A stretch of DNA of 64,000 bases, taken from positions 21,807 to 85,806 of the forward strand of contig DBHR01000087.1 in assembly GCA_002296225.1 (NCBI GenBank), written 5' to 3'. The notes below the pieces were generated by a model. The model saw only the letters and a list, made by a program, of their open reading frames with translations, did no database searches and had not been told where the DNA came from. This DNA is from Acidobacteria bacterium UBA823 (GTDB taxonomy: Bacteria; Acidobacteriota; Vicinamibacteria; Vicinamibacterales; UBA823). The position numbers and the translations under genes were made by a program. This document shows, piece after piece, positions 35,901-43,022 of this stretch (the stretch's first letter is position 1; every line of letters starts with the position of its first letter).

Positions 35901-36626
35901 GATCGTCTGTCCCGACAGGGTCCGGCCACTGCGGTCGGTCACCGTCACCGATAACATTACCGGCACGTCATGCCCACGCTGGTCGAACACGTCGTTCAGC
36001 GCGACGATCACCGCCTTGGCGTTGAGCGTGTCGAAGATCGTCTCGACGAGAAGCAGGTCCACGCCACCATCGAGCAGACCGCGCGCCTGCTCCACGTAGG
36101 CGTCCCGCAGCGCATCGAACGTGATTGCCCGAGCGGCCGGGTCGTTCACATCGGGCGAAATTGACAGCGTGCGATTCGTGGGACCCATGGCGCCCGCGAC
36201 GAATCTTTGGCGATCCGGCGTCCGGTCGCTCCACTCCGTGGCGGCCCGCTTGGCGATCCGCGCGGCCTCGAAATTCAACTCGTAGACGACCGCCTCAAGG
36301 CCGTAGTCGGCCTGGGAGACCGACGTTCCGTTGAACGTGTTGGTCTCGATGATGTCGCTGCCAGCCTCCAGATACTCGTGGTGTATGTGCTCGACTACCT
36401 CCGGCCGCGTCAGGGCTAGAAGGTCGTTGTCGCCCTTGAGGTCGTGAGCGTGGTCACGGAACCGGGCACCGCGGAAGTCGGCCTCCGACAACCCGCGCTG
36501 TTGGATCATCGTCCCCATCGCGCCGTCAAGCAAAAGGATCCGCTCGGCAAGCAGCCGGGCGAGCTGGAAACGCACGTCCCCCCTGCTCTTGGCGGCAGCG
36601 TCCGATCGTGGCTTTTCTGACATCAC
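32916..36626 (-). CDS. metH: Cobalamin-dependent methionine synthase MetH
   Basis: A full-length 1236-residue MetH (E. coli enzyme 1227). Modules in order: homocysteine-binding barrel with zinc ligand motif GGCCGT (about residues 320-325), pterin (methyl-THF) domain with [13 protein letters not shown] (about 540-555), cobalamin-binding module with DVHDIGKN (His coordinates cobalt, about 760), and C-terminal AdoMet activation domain with [16 protein letters not shown]. It transfers a methyl group from 5-methyl-THF to homocysteine. No frameshift or loss of a module is visible. It follows the ArsR-methyltransferase gene by 30 bases, indicating one transcription unit controlled by that regulator. 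Confidence 0.97.
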   Translation of the reverse strand: MMSEKPRSDAAAKSRGDVRFQLARLLAERILLLDGAMGTMIQQRGLSEADFRGARFRDHAHDLKGDNDLLALTRPEVVEHIHHEYLEAGSDIIETNTFNGTSVSQADYGLEAVVYELNFEAARIAKRAATEWSDRTPDRQRFVAGAMGPTNRTLSISPDVNDPAARAITFDALRDAYVEQARGLLDGGVDLLLVETIFDTLNAKAVIVALNDVFDQRGHDVPVMLSVTVTDRSGRTLSGQTIDAFYVSTRHARPFSVGINCGFGAREMRPYLAELSRLVDTYVSCYPNAGLPNAFGEYDERPDETSQLLREFAASGFVNILGGCCGTTPDHIRAVSQAVSGLPPRVVPTPERLTQFAGLEVLTFDADSNFQMVGERTNVTGSKRFERLITNAEYVEAATVAVEQVRGGANLLDVNMDEAMLDSEQVMACFLNLIATEPEIARVPVMIDSSKWSVLEAGLKCVQGKSVINSISLKEGENDFLRKARVAQRYGAGVIVMAFDEVGQADTVDRKVEICERAYLLLTERLDFDPHDIIFDPNILAIATGLEEHNDYAINFIEAVKRIKASCPGVKVSGGVSNLSFSFRGQNVVREAIHSAFLYHAIQAGLDMAIVNAGQLVVYEDIPPELLQHVEDIIFNRRPDATERMVAFAESVKGEGTKRAADLSWRESSIEARLSHALVRGIVDFIDADVEEARQKYPRPLEIIEGPLMDGMKVVGDLFGAGKMFLPQVVKSARAMKKAVAYLEPFMETEKRTQGHAASRGKVVLATVKGDVHDIGKNIVGVVLSCNNYEVIDLGVMVPCDTILQRAANEEADFVGLSGLITPSLDEMVLVAKEMERRNLSLPLLIGGATTSRQHTAVKIAPEYSQSTVHVLDASRAVNVVSKLLNSSARNEFDADNRRVQAELRETFASRKAKPLLPFNEARANRLRLDWDAAELPVPLFTGARVLDSVTLDEIVPFIDWTFFFSTWELKGRFPQILDHPTYGPAARELYGHAQALLGRIVGERLISARGVYGFWPADADEDSIVAYADADRTHALAKFPMLRQQGVMVEGRPNRSLADYIAPRDSPFADHLGAFAVTGGLGVGDVVAEFERDHDDYHAIMAKALADRLAEAFAEYLHLRVRREWGYGVAEQLTHDDLLAERFRGIRPAFGYPACPDHSETAKLFQLLDAGRAGIGLTESCMMTPAASVSGLYFSHPEARYFTVGRIGQDQVEAYATRKKRPVDEVERWLATNLA

Positions 36627-36656
36627 ATTCGATCTATCGTCACTTGGCTGGCTGAA

Positions 36657-37652
36657 CTACGCGGCCGGGGTGGCCTTTCGTCGGCGCGCGGGGCGCCGCG
36701 CCTTGTGGACCACAATCCGTGTGCCGCTAGCGACCAGCACCGTAAACGGATCGCCGGAGAGATGGGCGCCGACCTTTACCGTCACGTCGGTCAGGCCGCT
36801 CCGACGCATCAAGTCGGCGAGCTTCTCGTCCGCGAACCCAAGCCACCGGTCTCCTAACCGTTCCTGCACCCATCTCTGATCATGGGCACGCAGATCGAGA
36901 ATGAGGACGCGTCCGCCCGGCCGCACAATGCGGGTCGCTTCGGCGATCGCCCGCGCAGGGTCGTCGGCGTGGTGCAGCGCCTGCGACAACACTGCGGCAT
37001 CCACGTCAGCATCTTCCAACGGCAGCCGATCGAGTTCGCCCCGCTTCCAGACGACGTTGGAGACCCGGCGGCGCCGTGCCAACGCACGCGCCCGCTGCAG
37101 CACCCGATCCGACCGGTCGACCGCGACGACGCGGCGGGCCCACCGCGCCACCTCGAGAGTCAAGAAACCTTCCCCGCATCCCAAATCGGCGACCTCCATC
37201 GGCGGCAGCAACAAACCGAGCGCTCGCGCCCAAGCAGCCCAACTACGACCAGGCACGAATTGGCGGCCCTCGCTAGCGTCCGGGCTACCGTGCCCTTCGA
37301 CCGACTCGCGGCGTATCCTCAACACCTCGCGCAGCTGAGCATCGTCGGCGCACGCGACCGGCGTATGAGCCACGTCAGCAAACTGCGTGCGCAGTACAGA
37401 CCACAGCGGGGCCAGCCGGTCATCCGTTTCTAAATCTGATGACCGGCGATAGTAGACAAAGCCGCCGTCCCGTGATTCGGTGACAAGGCCAGCTTCCTTC
37501 AGGAGCCCCAAGTGCCGCGACACACCCGACTGGGCAATTCGCAGAATGTCGGTCAGCTCCGTCACATTGAGCCGCTCGGCCGCGAGCAGGCGCAGCAAGC
37601 GAAGTCGCGCCTCATCGCCGAACAGGCGGTAGAGCGAGCTGAGGTGCTTCAT
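36657..37652 (-). CDS. ArsR-family regulator fused to a SAM-dependent methyltransferase
   Basis: A 331-residue two-domain protein. Residues 1-90 form an ArsR/SmtB winged helix (YRLFGDEARLRLLRLL, then VTELTDILRIAQSGVSRHL as recognition helix). Residues 140-300 form a class I methyltransferase with motif I VADLGCGEGFLTLEVA and LSQALHHADDP. Cysteines for metal sensing in the winged helix are absent, so it is not an arsenic or zinc sensor. The methyltransferase-like part could sense SAM or S-adenosylhomocysteine. Location directly before metH resembles SahR-type methionine-cycle control. A palindrome in the AT-rich promoter upstream suggests autoregulation. Whether the methyltransferase is catalytic is unknown. 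Confidence 0.88.
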   Translation of the reverse strand: MKHLSSLYRLFGDEARLRLLRLLAAERLNVTELTDILRIAQSGVSRHLGLLKEAGLVTESRDGGFVYYRRSSDLETDDRLAPLWSVLRTQFADVAHTPVACADDAQLREVLRIRRESVEGHGSPDASEGRQFVPGRSWAAWARALGLLLPPMEVADLGCGEGFLTLEVARWARRVVAVDRSDRVLQRARALARRRRVSNVVWKRGELDRLPLEDADVDAAVLSQALHHADDPARAIAEATRIVRPGGRVLILDLRAHDQRWVQERLGDRWLGFADEKLADLMRRSGLTDVTVKVGAHLSGDPFTVLVASGTRIVVHKARRPARRRKATPAA

Positions 37653-37662
37653 TGAATCTATA

Positions 37663-37691
37663 AATCTATATAAATAGATATATATTTACAA
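37663..37691 (-). promoter_or_regulatory. Promoter and candidate operator of the arsR-metH operon
   Basis: On the minus strand TTGTAA (37691-37686) and TAGATT (37668-37663) are 17 bases apart. A perfect inverted repeat ATCTAT-4-ATAGAT (37664-37679) covers the -10 box and half of the spacer, where a bound ArsR-type repressor would block polymerase. The surrounding 40 bases are almost pure A/T in GC-rich DNA. The predicted start of transcription is only about 4 bases before ATG 37652, and no ribosome-binding site is seen, so the message may be leaderless. Confidence 0.5.
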
Positions 37692-37764
37692 GAGTCAGCC
37701 AGCGGCCCCTGATTCCAGGGCCAAAATCACATAGGATCGTCCGGGTTGGTCCACTGTTTACTGT

Positions 37765-38184
37765 ATGACTCGCGACCCGAAAACGGCCGAACTCAACGCC
37801 TGGCTCTGGCTATTCTGCGGTTTGCTCTCTCTCCCGGGACCGATTGGCCTCGCACTTGAGGCGTCCCAGACGGTCGGAAGCCTCGCGTATGGCGACGTGG
37901 CCCATGCGACGGCGCTGGCGGTGCGCGTTGCCCTGACCGGACTGGGCGTCGCTGCTGCCCTGGCGCTCGTCCGCCGGCACAAAGTCGGACTCACTCTGGC
38001 CCGAGCTTCGCTGGCGACATCGGTGGCGTTCGCACTGACGCGCGCGGCGACGCCGTTCGTGCCGTCGAGCTTCGCACCGAGCGACGAATGGATCCGCTTT
38101 GGCGCCGTTGCGCTGCACGCAGCCGGATGGTGGACCTACCTAGCGACTTCTGGCCGGGTCCGCAGGGTCTACGGAATCAAATGA
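37765..38184 (+). CDS. Small four-helix membrane protein, unknown function
   Basis: A 139-residue protein with about four hydrophobic segments (roughly residues 12-30, 43-63, 73-93 and 108-126) and a basic C-terminus, so probably an inner-membrane protein with few polar loops. I do not recognise the family. It is divergent from the arsR-metH operon, sharing the AT-rich intergenic region, and could respond to the same regulator. No ribosome-binding site stands out before ATG 37765. Confidence 0.55.
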   Translation: MTRDPKTAELNAWLWLFCGLLSLPGPIGLALEASQTVGSLAYGDVAHATALAVRVALTGLGVAAALALVRRHKVGLTLARASLATSVAFALTRAATPFVPSSFAPSDEWIRFGAVALHAAGWWTYLATSGRVRRVYGIK

Positions 38185-38291
38185 GCCCTTAGGTCTTGAG
38201 ACTTGGAATTTAAGGCATAGTAAGATGCTCGTTCCATCGCGACGCTTTCCAGTCGCGTTGCGGCACTCACGAAGTCGAGGAACTTTCAGCC

Positions 38292-39410
38292 GTGCATCCG
38301 TTGCGTTCGTCTGCGATCATTTGGGCGTTCATGCTGGCCGGCGTCAGCGGCTTTATCGGTGCACCTGGTGTGTCGGCCCAATCGAGATCCGGTCAGTCCT
38401 ACTACGTCTACGTCTGCGCCGAGTCGGATGATGAAGTCACCCTAGTTCGGTTTGGACCCGGCGGCGCCGAAACGGTCAAGCGAATTCCGGTCGGCAGTTT
38501 TCCAGCCGAAAACGAGGGGCCGCACGGTATCAACGTTTCTCCCGACGGACGGCACTGGTACGTCTCGCTCGCCCACGGCCTGCCGTTCGGGAGCGTACAC
38601 AAGTACGAGACCGGCACTGACGAGTGGGTGACTGACGTCACGCTCGGTATGTTTCCAGCCACGCTCGACATCGCCGCCAGCACCGGTCTGATGTACATAG
38701 TCAACTTCAACCTACACGGCCCGATGGAACCGAGTACCGTGTCGGTCGTCGAAACGCGCAGCATGACCGAGGTTGCGCGGGTCGAGACCGGCGTGATGCC
38801 GCACGGCGCTCGGCTCAGCCTTGACGGCCGTCGGCTTTACACGGTCAGCATGATGGACGACGAGTTGGTCGAGCTTGACGCACTCACGTTCGCGGTGTCG
38901 CGTCGGCTCGCCCTCGCCGACCACGTTGGGGGCAGTCACGCTGGATCGGACAGGGCGGGAATGGCCGGCCTAGTCCAGCCGACCTGGGCGAGTCGACCGA
39001 CGTCACAGGGCAAAGTCTACGTGACGGGCAACGCATCGAACGAGATCTTCGAAGTCGATCTCGATTCCTGGACCATTACTCGGCGGTTCGAGGACACCGG
39101 CGCAGGTCCCTATAACCTCGACGTTACCACTGATGGACGGACGCTGGTGGTGACCTACAAGAAAGGCGCGGCCGTCGGTTTCTGGGATCTTGAGAGCGGG
39201 CGTGAGCTAGGCCGCGTCGCGACGTTACGCACCGTGCCGCATGGCGTGACGATTACCCCTGACAGCCGCTATGCCTTTGCGACGATCGAGGGTGTCGGTG
39301 GCGAACCCGGAGGGGTCGAGGTCTACGACATCGAGACGCGGGAACGCGTCGGCAACGTTGAAATCGGCAAACAGGCGGGCGGCATCGCATTCTGGAAGAC
39401 GGAACCCTGA
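38292..39410 (+). CDS. Secreted YncE-like beta-propeller protein
   Basis: A 372-residue propeller with a signal peptide (hydrophobic residues 8-24, ending GVSAQ). Blade motifs such as GPHGINVSPDGRHWYVSLAHG, NLDVTTDGRTLVVTYK and HGVTITPDSRYAFATIEG mark the YncE/cytochrome-cd1-like group. Three blades carry a HG dipeptide at the top of the fold, a pattern of some nitrous-oxide- or heme-related propellers, but no cofactor site can be assigned. The start is GTG 38292. It is convergent with the cytochrome b cluster. A role as a scaffold or binding protein at the cell surface is inference. Confidence 0.78.
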   Translation: MHPLRSSAIIWAFMLAGVSGFIGAPGVSAQSRSGQSYYVYVCAESDDEVTLVRFGPGGAETVKRIPVGSFPAENEGPHGINVSPDGRHWYVSLAHGLPFGSVHKYETGTDEWVTDVTLGMFPATLDIAASTGLMYIVNFNLHGPMEPSTVSVVETRSMTEVARVETGVMPHGARLSLDGRRLYTVSMMDDELVELDALTFAVSRRLALADHVGGSHAGSDRAGMAGLVQPTWASRPTSQGKVYVTGNASNEIFEVDLDSWTITRRFEDTGAGPYNLDVTTDGRTLVVTYKKGAAVGFWDLESGRELGRVATLRTVPHGVTITPDSRYAFATIEGVGGEPGGVEVYDIETRERVGNVEIGKQAGGIAFWKTEP

Positions 39411-39448
39411 GGCCATCCTCCGAGGGGCCGGCGCCCCAAGACCGCGCG

Positions 39449-39883
39449 TTAGGAAGGGTTGACGCGATCGGTTTTGGCCCGGCGCTGTTTGAGTATCTCG
39501 TCGACCAGGAACAAATCGGTCAGCAGCGTGCGGACGTGGATCGATGCGTTCAAGTTGTCCACGAGCTGCGAACTGATCGCAGGCTGTGCCAGAGCGAGTC
39601 GTATGGCGGCCTGAGCAGCTTGGGCATCGCGCTCAAGCATCCTAATAAACGTTTCATACGCGTCGGCTGACTCAACCTTCGCCTCGACCACAAGCCTCCG
39701 AAACACGTCGGCGAGATCAGTGAGCGCGGTGTCCGTACGGACGAGATAGTCGCGCACCTGCCCACCAGTCTGGGAACCGGGGTCGCCGGAGACGCCTTGC
39801 GCGGCGTACGCCAGCATGTACTCGTAGCTTTCTTCGATGGCGTTGCACCGGTCGTGCAACTCATCTTGCGCCGTCTTCGCCAA
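39449..39883 (-). CDS. Helical protein downstream of the cytochrome b gene, unknown function
   Basis: A mostly alpha-helical, acidic protein of about 144 residues from TTG 39883. The open frame reaches 40018, but that would overlap the cytochrome gene by over 100 bases; TTG 39883 follows a GAGA at suitable spacing and lies 23 bases after the cytochrome stop. Heptad-like patterns through the centre (residues 45-120) suggest a helical bundle. It has no signal peptide or cofactor motif. Position as last gene of the FeS-FAD-cytochrome set suggests an accessory role. Confidence 0.5.
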   Translation of the reverse strand: MAKTAQDELHDRCNAIEESYEYMLAYAAQGVSGDPGSQTGGQVRDYLVRTDTALTDLADVFRRLVVEAKVESADAYETFIRMLERDAQAAQAAIRLALAQPAISSQLVDNLNASIHVRTLLTDLFLVDEILKQRRAKTDRVNPS

Positions 39884-39906
39884 GACTGATCTCGAGGCCG
39901 CGCCCG

Positions 39907-40737
39907 CTAGTCCTGAGCCGAGTTCCCCTCGGGCCGAGCGACCCACTGCTCGGGGTCGTGGTGCTCGCTGTAGTGGCGGCGGTCGATCCAGCCCAAGATC
40001 ATCGACCACGTGATCCACCGTTTCTCAGGACGGAGGCCGAAGTAGATATGGGCAATGATGAGCGTCACCAGCGAGACGGATGACAGCCCGTGCACTACAT
40101 AGATCATCCCCCAAGTCTGGTCCGCAAACAGGTAGGGGTCACGAGCCCAAAGTGGCGTCTCGATACGGACGGTCATGAGTATGCCCGTGACGATCACAAG
40201 AAGGCCGGTGAGCATGATGGCGTGATGGTAAAGCCGGTTCTCAAGGGGGTATTTGGCGTGCTTTCGAGGTGCCGGCGCGTCCTGCCCGACGCTGCGCTTC
40301 AAGCGGCGCACGGCGTCAGTGATGTCCTTGGGGCCGATCCACATCGACCACAGATCCAGCCAGAACGACGCGTGGATGATGTGGTAGATGATCGACAGCG
40401 TGAGCACGATGCCGGCAACCCAATGGATCGTAACCCACGGAAACTGAACGCCGATCACCGGAAGGAATCCGGTAAACAACAGCACCAGCATCGCCGCCGC
40501 CATGATCCAGTGAAACGCGCGCGACGCGAACGAATGACGCGCCACTTTCTTCGGCAGGTGGGTCAGCGTCGCATCGTCAACCGCCGCGACCTGCTCCTTG
40601 GCAAAGAACGCGAACCACACAGCGTGCGCGACAACAAAAATTACGCCTAGGAAGGACGCCAGGTACAGCAAATCCCACGAAATGCGTATCAGGATCTCCT
40701 GGCCCCATGGATCGGGGCCCCACGTCAGGAAGTTCAT
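39907..40737 (-). CDS. b-type cytochrome, formate dehydrogenase gamma / hydrogenase cytochrome b type
   Basis: A 276-residue inner-membrane protein with about five helices. Histidines suitable for two b hemes lie in FHWIMAAAML (helix 2), TIHWVAG and YHIIHASFW (helix 3), YHHAIMLTG and VHGLSSVSLVTLIIAHIYFG (helices 4 and 5). This topology fits the di-heme quinone-reducing subunit of formate dehydrogenases and Ni-Fe hydrogenases. Here it follows the FAD subunit by 4 bases, so it would carry electrons from a periplasmic iron-sulfur flavoprotein to the quinone pool. An annotation as 'thiosulfate reductase cytochrome b' is also possible. Confidence 0.83.
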   Translation of the reverse strand: MNFLTWGPDPWGQEILIRISWDLLYLASFLGVIFVVAHAVWFAFFAKEQVAAVDDATLTHLPKKVARHSFASRAFHWIMAAAMLVLLFTGFLPVIGVQFPWVTIHWVAGIVLTLSIIYHIIHASFWLDLWSMWIGPKDITDAVRRLKRSVGQDAPAPRKHAKYPLENRLYHHAIMLTGLLVIVTGILMTVRIETPLWARDPYLFADQTWGMIYVVHGLSSVSLVTLIIAHIYFGLRPEKRWITWSMILGWIDRRHYSEHHDPEQWVARPEGNSAQD

Positions 40738-40741
40738 CTAC

Positions 40742-41740
40742 TTACGCCTCCACGCGAATCGAACGCTTCACCAGATTCCTCATGAGCGGAATCTTGTATG
40801 CGTTCTGCCGAAGGGGCCGCGCCCCGCGAACGGCCATCTCACCGGCACGCTCGGCCGTCGCCTCGTCCTGTGAGGCACCGCGGATCGCATCCTCCACCGC
40901 AGTCAACCGCATCGGATACGGCGCCACGCCGTTGACCGCTACCCGGGCATCTTCAATCGTGCCACCACTCACGCGAATGGCTGACGCCACATTAACCAGC
41001 GGGAAATCCCACACCTGCCGGTCTCGCACTTTTTCAAAGTAGAACTTCGCACCGGCCCAAGTCGACGGGATACGGATCGACGTCAGGAGGTCACCGGGCT
41101 GTAAGACGGTCATGCGCATAATGTCGATGCCCGGGCCGATGAAGTAATCCTCGGCATTAACAACGCGCTCGCCATCGGCGGTCTGCACCACCATCTTCGC
41201 GTCGAGCGCGATGAGCGCCGGCGCAGTATCTGACGGATTCACGGCCACGCAGCGATCCGCACCAAAGATGGCATGCTCCCGGTTCATCGACGTCGGCGTG
41301 TCGGCGTAGCAGATATTGCCACCGGCCCGATAACAGGTCCACCCGTCACGGTAGTACCAACACCGCGTGTCCTGAGAATTGTTACCGCCAAGCGTGCCTT
41401 GGTTTCGGATCTGCGGTGAAGCAACGAGCTCCGCCGCCTTACTCAGAAGGCCATAGTGTTCACGAACCTCAGGGTGACGGACCACGTCGGTCAACGGGGT
41501 CATTGCGCGGATTTCCAGACCATCGGCCGTGGATTCGATGCCCTTAAGCGCTTCGATGCCACCGAGGTCGACGACGACCGCAGGTCGCTTAACGCGATCC
41601 TTAAACCAGTCAAAGGAGTCCAGGCCTCCAGCCATCACCCAAGCCTGCTCACCGTGCTCTCGGAGCAACGCCGTGGCATCTTCCACGCTAGCCGGCTGGA
41701 ACAGTTCAAACACGGGCATCATGTCGCGAATCACGGCCAT
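40742..41740 (-). CDS. FAD-binding subunit of a xanthine dehydrogenase-family enzyme
   Basis: A 332-residue homologue of the FAD (medium) subunit of molybdenum hydroxylases. FAD motifs are AGGLDSFDWFK (normally AGGTDLL-like) near residue 40 and QGTLGGNNSQD near 115-124. Four Cys at positions 127, 136, 144 and 164 (in RCWYYRDGWTCYRAGGNIC and ADRC) recall the extra iron-sulfur loop of 4-hydroxybenzoyl-CoA reductase-type subunits, though spacing differs. Start ATG 41740 has a very strong AGGAGGAGG. No signal peptide is present, so export would need co-transport with the Tat-bearing [2Fe-2S] partner. The molybdopterin subunit that should accompany it is absent from the cluster. Confidence 0.87.
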   Translation of the reverse strand: MAVIRDMMPVFELFQPASVEDATALLREHGEQAWVMAGGLDSFDWFKDRVKRPAVVVDLGGIEALKGIESTADGLEIRAMTPLTDVVRHPEVREHYGLLSKAAELVASPQIRNQGTLGGNNSQDTRCWYYRDGWTCYRAGGNICYADTPTSMNREHAIFGADRCVAVNPSDTAPALIALDAKMVVQTADGERVVNAEDYFIGPGIDIMRMTVLQPGDLLTSIRIPSTWAGAKFYFEKVRDRQVWDFPLVNVASAIRVSGGTIEDARVAVNGVAPYPMRLTAVEDAIRGASQDEATAERAGEMAVRGARPLRQNAYKIPLMRNLVKRSIRVEA

Positions 41741-41755
41741 GATGAATACCTCCTC

Positions 41756-41932
41756 CTAATATGCGCGGACAGCAGCGGCCTGATCGGCCGGCGGCCATAA
41801 CGCATTCGAACTCAGGTCCACATCCAGTCGTCGAAGCCCGTCGCGCCAGACCGTGCCCCCATCAACTTCCGAGCCAGTCTCCATGGTGAGGCCTTGCCCG
41901 AAAGCTCTACGCGTAAGGTCACCGTCGGCCAT
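41756..41932 (-). CDS. 58-residue ORF between the [2Fe-2S] and FAD subunits
   Basis: A short frame starting 2 bases after the stop of the [2Fe-2S] gene and ending 15 bases before the FAD gene, so it fits the operon tightly. The product is soluble, with LTRRAFGQGL near its N-terminus (a twin-Arg-like string lacking the hydrophobic part) and a plain C-terminus. It occupies the place where a large molybdopterin-binding subunit would often be encoded. It may be a deletion scar or a genuine small protein. I recognise no family. Confidence 0.4.
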   Translation of the reverse strand: MADGDLTRRAFGQGLTMETGSEVDGGTVWRDGLRRLDVDLSSNALWPPADQAAAVRAY

Positions 41933-41934
41933 AC

Positions 41935-42567
41935 TTACGCCTGCCGCATGTTCTCGGCTGCCCGCTCCATTGTGGTCAGGATCTTGTCGTAGTCCGCGCA
42001 ACGGCAGAGATTACCGGACAGCCCGTGCGCCAACTCGGCACGCGTCGGATTCGGGTTCCCTTCCAGGAAACCAACTGTGCTCATGACGAACCCGGACATA
42101 CAGAACGCACATTGGAAGCCCTGCTCGTCGACCACAGCCTGCTGCACCGGATGCAATGTGCCGTCCTCAGCAGCTAGCCCTTCGATCGTTTTAACCTCAC
42201 GGCCGCGCACGCTCTGCGTCAGAATCGAGCATGAGTAATGCGGGACACCGTCAAGCAAGACAGTGCAGGCACCGCACTCGGAGCGGTCACACCCGAGTTT
42301 CGTGCCGGTCAGCCCTAGCTTGTAGCGCAGTGTCATCGCTAGGGTTTCCTGCTTCATAACGTCCACGCGGCGCTGCTGCCCGTTGACGGTCAGCGTAATC
42401 AAACGCTCGACCGCGCCTGGCGAGGTTGGCTGGGCAAAGAGGGCACCCACGCCACGAAACATATAGTTCGCCGAGCCCACGGCGGCACCGGCCGCAATCA
42501 CGCCCTTGATGAAATTCCGCCTCGACACGCCCGGGTCAATCGCTTCAGTGATCTCGATGTCTGCCAT
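41935..42567 (-). CDS. Tat-exported [2Fe-2S] subunit of a molybdenum hydroxylase-type enzyme
   Basis: A 210-residue iron-sulfur protein. The N-terminus carries a Tat signal SRRNFIKGV followed by a hydrophobic run. The plant-type ferredoxin domain has GCDRSECGACTV and a fourth Cys in HYSCSIL; the second, helical domain has GFQCAFCMSG and GNLCRCADYD. Thus both [2Fe-2S] clusters of the CO dehydrogenase/xanthine oxidase small subunit are complete. ATG 42567 was chosen because AAAGGTGA precedes it. It opens a five-gene set with the 58-residue ORF, FAD subunit, cytochrome b and helical protein. The catalytic molybdenum subunit must be encoded elsewhere or is missing. Confidence 0.9.
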   Translation of the reverse strand: MADIEITEAIDPGVSRRNFIKGVIAAGAAVGSANYMFRGVGALFAQPTSPGAVERLITLTVNGQQRRVDVMKQETLAMTLRYKLGLTGTKLGCDRSECGACTVLLDGVPHYSCSILTQSVRGREVKTIEGLAAEDGTLHPVQQAVVDEQGFQCAFCMSGFVMSTVGFLEGNPNPTRAELAHGLSGNLCRCADYDKILTTMERAAENMRQA

Positions 42568-42688
42568 GGGTCCGATCACCTTTCTAAACATTCAACGCCG
42601 GAAAACCTATACCCAATCGGGAGAAGATAGAACCTGCTCCGCAGTCCACTCTCAGGCATACGCTCCGCCCTTACGACCGCGCACCGAA

Positions 42689-42976
42689 TCATACTACGCG
42701 CATGAGTGTAGAAAAAAGCCAATATTCTGGCCTGGAACCCTTCATTTCGAGGTCGGCCGTGGACACTGGGCCCTCCGACTGGCTCCACAGGAGAAAACAG
42801 TTCCTTTCCCTCTTTTTTCGCCCATATATCTTAGGGGCTTTCAGCCTAAGAGCCTTCTGGCCCGCAATCGGCTCGATTCGGTGAGTACCGCGACCAGAGG
42901 CGGTCTCGGCTGCAGCAAACGCGGCTCCACTCGCAAGGTGGACGGTTGCTAGAAGGAGCCGCACACGGGCCAACAT
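42689..42976 (-). CDS. Doubtful small secreted ORF in the 42568-43022 intergenic region
   Basis: A 95-codon frame whose first 25 residues look like a signal peptide (hydrophobic run ending AFAAAE) and whose ATG 42976 has GGGAG 6 bases upstream. After residue 30 the composition becomes basic and less protein-like, so it may be a decayed gene or chance. It lies 46 bases after the large VWA gene on the same strand. Apart from it the 455-base region holds nothing I can name; the promoter of the [2Fe-2S] operon must lie within it. Confidence 0.22.
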   Translation of the reverse strand: MLARVRLLLATVHLASGAAFAAAETASGRGTHRIEPIAGQKALRLKAPKIYGRKKRERNCFLLWSQSEGPVSTADLEMKGSRPEYWLFSTLMRVV

Positions 42977-43022
42977 GCCGAACTCCCGCCATTGTCCTTC
43001 TTCGGGCTACCGGAGTGCCTAG

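Noticed and set aside
33648..35954. Long plus-strand frames (292 and 263 codons) within metH
   Set aside because: They lie opposite conserved MetH modules and show Arg/His-rich composition typical of antisense shadows.
37704..37722. Hairpin-like GGCCCCTG...CAGGGCC upstream of arsR, considered as a riboswitch or attenuator
   Set aside because: Short, bulged, and outside the predicted transcript of the arsR-metH operon; no SAM or cobalamin riboswitch features.
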